DNA from: Mucilaginibacter boryungensis
Lineage (GTDB): Bacteria > Bacteroidota > Bacteroidia > Sphingobacteriales > Sphingobacteriaceae
Direction of reading: 5' to 3'
Assembly: GCF_015221995.1 (NCBI RefSeq)
Contig: NZ_JADFFM010000002.1
Span: forward strand, 1,488,001-1,552,000
DNA: 64,000 nt
The position numbers and the translations under genes were made by a program. Shown piece after piece: positions 59,950-64,000 of the stretch (positions are counted from its first letter, which is position 1; every line of letters begins with the position of its first letter). The notes under the pieces are model-generated. The model was not told the DNA's origin. It searched no databases and saw only the letters and a program-made list of their open reading frames with translations.

Positions 59950-60870
59950 TTATTTCATTATTCCATACAAATAATCGGCCGTAAACTGCGCGGCTTCCAG
60001 CCACCGGCTTTGTGCTTTTGAGCCTTCAAAAAACGGATTGAAATGTTTTTGCAATTCGTGAGAATACCCTTTGTATACTTTAAGTGTATTAGGAATGTGT
60101 AGCGCATCGGCTTTGTTATGAATGTCGAGACTGCCATACAGCGACGAGTTTTTGTGGGTGATAGGTACTAAACCATCCTCGCTGCCATGTACGCTGATAA
60201 TCGGTGTTTTGGCGTTGCTTAACCATCCCAGATCATAAATACTACCCCAATAATTTATTACGGCGTATATAGGCCGATGGGGCACCCCGCTGCTTTTAAT
60301 TTCATCATCAGCAATATTAGCCAAACGGCCAAAGTCCTCATTTTTACTATAAGCGGCATTAAGGGCTATAAAGCCCCCGGCGGAATTACCCCCAAGAATA
60401 ATTTTATCAGGATCAATATGGTACTTCGCTGCATTTGTGCGAAAATATGCTACCGCAAGCTTTGCATCCTGCGTAGCATAAAATGAGCCCTTTAGCAAAT
60501 CATCAAAATGAAACAATGGGTTTGCCTTACTTAAACGATAATTGATAGAAGCACACACATAACCACGCCGGGCAAAGGTTTGGCTCCAAAGCTTTACGCC
60601 CTTAGCTGTTTTGGAGCCAAATTTAAAGCCACCTCCATGCATCCAAATGATTAACGGGCGGGAACTTGCATCATCGCCCTTGGGTTGATACAGATCGAAC
60701 AGGTATGATTTTTTTTGATCCTTGGATGCCTGGGAGTTGTAACTGAGATCCTTCTCAAGGAGAATATCGTTAAAAACAATATCCTTATATCTTTTGCCCG
60801 GCTGGCTTTGCGCTATAACATTTTGCATTACCAGCAAAGCAGAAAAAATTAGTATTTGCCGTTTTATCAT
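59950..60870 (-). CDS. secreted alpha/beta-hydrolase (esterase/lipase family)
   Basis: A 306-residue exported enzyme with signal peptide MIKRQILIFSALLVMQNVIA. The hormone-sensitive-lipase type oxyanion motif HGGG is at 78-81. The nucleophile is Ser163 in GGNSAGG, the acid Asp232 in VHGSEDGLVP, and the base His271 in KGYSHELQ. The triad is complete. The substrate is likely a small acyl or carbohydrate ester; unknown. Confidence 0.86.
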   Translation of the reverse strand: MIKRQILIFSALLVMQNVIAQSQPGKRYKDIVFNDILLEKDLSYNSQASKDQKKSYLFDLYQPKGDDASSRPLIIWMHGGGFKFGSKTAKGVKLWSQTFARRGYVCASINYRLSKANPLFHFDDLLKGSFYATQDAKLAVAYFRTNAAKYHIDPDKIILGGNSAGGFIALNAAYSKNEDFGRLANIADDEIKSSGVPHRPIYAVINYWGSIYDLGWLSNAKTPIISVHGSEDGLVPITHKNSSLYGSLDIHNKADALHIPNTLKVYKGYSHELQKHFNPFFEGSKAQSRWLEAAQFTADYLYGIMK

Positions 60871-60958
60871 ACCTGATATACGTTACAAATAGTTGGACGG
60901 GTTGTTTGCGCGGGCTTTTATTAATAATGGATCAGCTCTATGAAGTTAAGCCAAACAG

Positions 60959-60996
60959 AAAAAGCCACTTCCTTTGAAAAGGAAGCGGCTTTTTTA
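60959..60996 (-). terminator. rho-independent terminator after rplS
   Basis: A stem AAAAAGCC-AC-TTCCTTT / AAAGGAA-GC-GGCTTTTT with one A-C mismatch and a two-base GA loop (larger if the A-T pairs open). A-run and T-run on either side let it act in both directions, between rplS and the esterase gene. Confidence 0.72.
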
Positions 60997-61027
60997 TATT
61001 TAATACAGCCCTGAACGGGCGTATAAA

Positions 61028-61375
61028 TTAAACCCTTTTTGATTTGATACGGGCTGCCTTACCTGTCAATTCGCGCAGGTAGAACAATTTAGCACGGCGT
61101 ACTTTACCAACGTTGTTTACATCAATTTTATCGATGTTTGGAGAGTTGATAGGGAAAATACGCTCAACACCTATACCGTTTGATACTTTACGTACAGTAA
61201 AAGTTTCATTATTGCCAGTACTGTTGCGTTGTATAACTACGCCCTGGTAAACCTGGATACGTTCCTTGTTACCTTCCCTGATTTTGTAGTGTACGCTAAT
61301 GGTATCACCAGCTTTAAACGCAGGAACTTTATTATTTACTACCGATTGTTCTTCAACAAATTTTACTAAATCCAT
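61028..61375 (-). CDS. rplS: 50S ribosomal protein L19
   Basis: A 115-residue L19 with the family pattern [20 protein letters not shown] then VQVYQGVVI-like [34 protein letters not shown] and [17 protein letters not shown]. It binds at the 30S/50S interface near L3 and L14. It is monocistronic here, away from the usual rpsP-rimM-trmD cluster. Confidence 0.97.
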   Translation of the reverse strand: MDLVKFVEEQSVVNNKVPAFKAGDTISVHYKIREGNKERIQVYQGVVIQRNSTGNNETFTVRKVSNGIGVERIFPINSPNIDKIDVNNVGKVRRAKLFYLRELTGKAARIKSKRV

Positions 61376-61596
61376 GATTTTTAGCTCTTAAAAGCGATTT
61401 TTAGCCCGTAAAAATCGGACTGCAATATTAGCAATATTTTTTTAAAATAAAAAACCGATCTTAAAATTTTCCACAATTAATATTTCTCTCCACAAAACGA
61501 GTGTGCCTGATGCATAATTATCATTTCAGGATTATATATTATGGCGCCTGAACAAGGCTTTTGGATATGGACACGCATGGTTTAAAGGTGATAATT

Positions 61597-62922
61597 TTAT
61601 AAACCCCGCAAATGCGGTTTGCGCCACATAATTAACCGCCACACCAATTCGCCACTCAGTAAAGCGGCAAGGGCAAACAAAGCAGGCTTCAAAGCTTCGG
61701 ACATGCTGGATAGCACGCCGCTTAACGCAATGCCGTAAACCGTTATGGGCAATACTAAAAATATGCACAACCAACGGGTACTTAAAGGTATCCTGAACGG
61801 GCGCTCGCGATGCGGCTCTTTTAGCCGCAATTTTATTAGTGATATATATTCCAGGAACAACCCCGCGCCATAAACCGTAACATCAATGATCAGCAGGTCG
61901 CCAAAGCTCCAGAAGCACATCAGGCTAATAACTACCGAGCAAACTATGATAGATACATAAGGTGTATTAAACCGCGGATGCAGAGAATGCAACCGGGTTG
62001 GTAAAAATTGATCGTCGGCCATTACTTTAGGTAACCGCGATACCGAAAGTAAATTTGCCGCGTATAAGCCAAGCGTACTGGCCAGTCCGGCTATGGCAAT
62101 GATAGATCCCAGCCAACGCCCGTTAATAAGCGTGCCTAAAGCGGGTAACCCCTCGTTAGCAAAAACGGTATAATCAATGCCGGATAACAACGCAGTTATA
62201 ATTACACCGCAGTAAATAACCATTACTAAAATGAAGGCTAAAAAAATCGATACAAAATAGGCGCGTTCGGGTTTTTCAACTTCTTCGGCATAAGTGGTTA
62301 CATTATCCCAGCCAAAACAATTCCACATTACCGTGTAAATGCCCAGCCCTAATGACGGGTAAGCAATCCCTTTTAATGATGGTGCAGGTAATAAAAAACC
62401 ACCGGTATGATGCTGTGCAAATACTGCAAAAAGTATAATAAATGGCAGCAATACAACTACACTTAATGCCAGCGCCACCCGCCCAACGGGCACAATGCCC
62501 CAAATATTCAATGCCGCGGATGACCAAACAATAACCAGGCAAACGGGTATTTTGTAAGTTTCTATCCCCGGAAAAAAGAATGCAGCGTATTGGATAAACA
62601 ATACCGGATAGATGGCAAGGTCGGCAAAGGTATATAACCAGGTCCACCAACCTTCGTAAAATCCCCAGCGTTTACCCAATGCATGCTTAACCCATTGATA
62701 ATAGCCGCCGGTTACGGGCATCATCCCATTTAGTTCAAGTACGGTGAATATAGCAGGGATATCCCATAATATTGGGGTTACTAATAACAATAACAGGGCG
62801 CCATGTTGATGTACATAGCCTAATAAAGGCTCGAGCCCGTAAGGGCCGCCTGATACGGTAAAGAAGATAACCGCGATGAGTTGCAGCGGGCGGATTTTAC
62901 GATGTTTTTTTTCAGCAGGCAT
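61597..62922 (-). CDS. APC-superfamily amino-acid permease
   Basis: A 441-residue membrane transporter with 12 helices. The TM1 unwound segment is FFTVSGGPYGLEPLL, followed by DIPAIFTVLELNGMMPVTGG. TM6 is MWNCFGWDNVTTYAEEVEKPERAY, read in pieces, where family members bind substrate. It resembles LAT-type permeases of amino acids or polyamines. Substrate cannot be set. It is monocistronic. Confidence 0.88.
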   Translation of the reverse strand: MPAEKKHRKIRPLQLIAVIFFTVSGGPYGLEPLLGYVHQHGALLLLLVTPILWDIPAIFTVLELNGMMPVTGGYYQWVKHALGKRWGFYEGWWTWLYTFADLAIYPVLFIQYAAFFFPGIETYKIPVCLVIVWSSAALNIWGIVPVGRVALALSVVVLLPFIILFAVFAQHHTGGFLLPAPSLKGIAYPSLGLGIYTVMWNCFGWDNVTTYAEEVEKPERAYFVSIFLAFILVMVIYCGVIITALLSGIDYTVFANEGLPALGTLINGRWLGSIIAIAGLASTLGLYAANLLSVSRLPKVMADDQFLPTRLHSLHPRFNTPYVSIIVCSVVISLMCFWSFGDLLIIDVTVYGAGLFLEYISLIKLRLKEPHRERPFRIPLSTRWLCIFLVLPITVYGIALSGVLSSMSEALKPALFALAALLSGELVWRLIMWRKPHLRGL

Positions 62923-63127
62923 TTAGGGCTTGAAAATATAATTTATTTTAAAGATTCGGGCACTGATAAATCATCATGTTGAATAATATAGTCTGCCTTG
63001 CCTTCACCATAACAAATATATTGTCCCATGCGTATAAACAAACTAATTAGGTGTTATTGGCTAACATTACAAACAATTGTAACCGGCAGTAAATAAATAG
63101 CATTAATTGAATATAATTTACCTATTA

Positions 63128-63159
63128 TTGAAATTAAATAAACACTATTGATTTATTTG
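63128..63159 (+). promoter_or_regulatory. candidate promoter of the RRM protein gene
   Basis: TTG at 63128-63130, a 21-bp spacer, then TTTATTTG (63152-63159), 7 of 8 bases of TAnnTTTG. The resulting leader of about 48 nt would include the hairpin at 63177-63195. Confidence 0.35.
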
Positions 63160-63176
63160 TGTTACTGAAAATGATG

Positions 63177-63195
63177 TTAGGCACAAAATGCCTAA
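63177..63195 (+). promoter_or_regulatory. hairpin in the leader of the RRM protein gene
   Basis: TTAGGCA-CAAAA-TGCCTAA forms a 7-bp stem with a 5-nt A-rich loop, 18 bp before the start codon. It is placed to affect translation or to be a binding site for the encoded RNA-binding protein. Confidence 0.45.
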
Positions 63196-63213
63196 TGATT
63201 AAATTAAAACTTG

Positions 63214-63597
63214 ATGAAAATTTTTGTTGGAAGTCTTCCCTACAAGGTAGAGGAAGCTGATTTACAGGAACTATTTGAAGCTTACGGCGAAGTTGGTTCT
63301 GTTAAGATTATTACTGACCGCGAAACCGGCAGAAGTAAAGGTTTCGGATTTATTGAAATGACTGATGACGAGTCTGCACAAAAAGCAATTGACGGCCTTA
63401 ACGGCACCGAAATTGGTGGCAGAACAATTGCAGTTAGCCAGGCAGAAGAAAGGAAACCAGGCGCAGGCGGTGATCGTCGCGGTGGTGGTGGCGGCTTCGG
63501 CGGCGGCAGAAGCGGCGGCTATGGCGGCGGTGGAAACCGTGGCGGTGGCGGCGGCTACCAAAAAGACAGCAACCGCGGTGGCGGTCGTTGGAACTAA
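63214..63597 (+). CDS. glycine-rich RRM RNA-binding protein
   Basis: A 127-residue protein with one RNA recognition motif (1-80): RNP2 is KIFVGSL (2-8) and RNP1 is SKGFGFIEM (41-49), both with the aromatic residues that stack on RNA. The tail (~83-127) is Gly/Arg/Tyr-rich (GGGGGFGGGRSGGYGGG). This is the form of bacterial cold- or stress-induced RNA-binding proteins. ATG at 63214 is used; a TTG lies one codon upstream. A terminator follows. Confidence 0.93.
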   Translation: MKIFVGSLPYKVEEADLQELFEAYGEVGSVKIITDRETGRSKGFGFIEMTDDESAQKAIDGLNGTEIGGRTIAVSQAEERKPGAGGDRRGGGGGFGGGRSGGYGGGGNRGGGGGYQKDSNRGGGRWN

Positions 63598-64000
63598 ATC
63601 AACAGTCATTTATTAAATTTTGTAAATAGTACTTCCAATAAGGATACTTACATACCAGGCCCGTTTAAATTTAGGTTTAAACGGGTTTTTTGTTCCCTTT
63701 CAACCTGTTTTGATCCCATGTAAAGCAGTTCCTCTGATAATGTACGATCTCATCATCCCCTGCCAACTGATTTGCCGTTTATTTGAAGTTGGGGTTACAG
63801 CAAATTAAAAAAGTAATTTTAGACGGCAAATAACCGTAGGATTACTCCAATATTTACGCAGGCCTAACGCTGCCAATTAGGTAAATATTGACCTATTCCT
63901 GTTGGGCGACGGTTTTAACACGCTGCTATTTTTCAAAGAACTTACTACAATATACCGAATTTCAAAGGGAATAAAAAGCGATTTTTTCGAATAATCTGGA
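63598..64000. other. 403-bp 3' flank of the RRM gene, no further gene seen
   Basis: It contains the RRM gene terminator at 63660-63691. The rest is AT-rich without a credible open frame, tRNA or repeat up to the window end. Confidence 0.5.
63660..63691 (+). terminator. rho-independent terminator after the RRM gene
   Basis: A 10-bp stem CCCGTTTAAA / TTTAAACGGG, loop TTTAGG, followed by TTTTTT. Confidence 0.85.

Overview
The window is ordinary bacterial chromosome from a member of the Bacteroidota, most likely the Sphingobacteriaceae (Mucilaginibacter/Pedobacter-like). The family-level call is inference from several signs. Start codons mostly lack Shine-Dalgarno sequences, and several promoters carry the Bacteroidota -7 box TAnnTTTG. 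The Mrp protein has the form without a CxxC motif, the gliding-group type of MlaE-MlaF-MlaD cluster is present, and the intergenic palindromes are of the kind that litter these genomes. There is no prophage, integrative element, transposase or CRISPR array. Genes are densely packed on both strands.

Layout. 1-7.7 kb: the end of nadB, tRNA-Gly(CCC), a gamma carbonic anhydrase, an Ig-like lipoprotein, and a minus-strand operon (NAD(P)-binding protein, ABC-F ATPase, small membrane protein, mnmG) whose last junction carries three parS-like centromere sites. 7.9-12.3 kb: an MlaEFD-type lipid transport operon, then a Nif3-family protein and a coiled-coil zinc-ribbon protein. 12.4-20.5 kb: a radical SAM protein, a membrane protein/HPK7 kinase/LuxR regulator operon with overlapping genes, a metallophosphoesterase, def, and the Fe-S assembly pair mrp-nifU. 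21-26.9 kb: a peptidase-fold secreted protein with no catalytic cysteine, an AsmA-like/GT51 transglycosylase, YceH, GluQ-RS and a Gre-like factor. 26.9-31.9 kb: a SAM-I riboswitch controlling metH-metF. 32-37.3 kb: an AI-2E family transporter, a YqjD/E/K-like three-gene set, and polA. 37.5-47.4 kb: small metabolic and repair genes (tag, an alkyltransferase-like protein, trmB, two VOC proteins, an AhpD-like protein, an NmrA-like protein, an MBL hydrolase, a LysR regulator), with most of the window's repeat elements. 48-50.7 kb: glgA-glgC. 50.7-58.2 kb: an M16 peptidase, hpt, a slipin, a TPR protein, a membrane protein/winged-helix/ferritin-like cluster with matching operators, recO and dgkA. 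58.2-64 kb: an NtrC-type regulator followed by a stand-alone histidine-kinase dimerisation domain, an esterase, rplS, an amino-acid permease and a glycine-rich RRM protein.

The most unusual material: (i) three parS-like 16-mers within 93 bp at the mnmG start; (ii) a 69-residue protein that looks like a bare DHp (H-box) domain, 4 bp downstream of a sigma-54 response regulator; (iii) a palindrome ACTTTGA(n3)TCAAAGT overlapping the -7 region of both the membrane-protein/winged-helix operon and the adjacent ferritin-like gene, a probable autoregulatory operator; (iv) short-period repeats: 7-nt AAGTnnn arrays in inverted orientation that tightly bracket a four-helix-bundle (S23/Avd-like) gene and even supply the start codon of tag, plus an 8-nt-period array elsewhere; (v) four copies of a TGTCATTTCGAACGA palindromic element and a 319-bp element with perfect 29-bp inverted ends.
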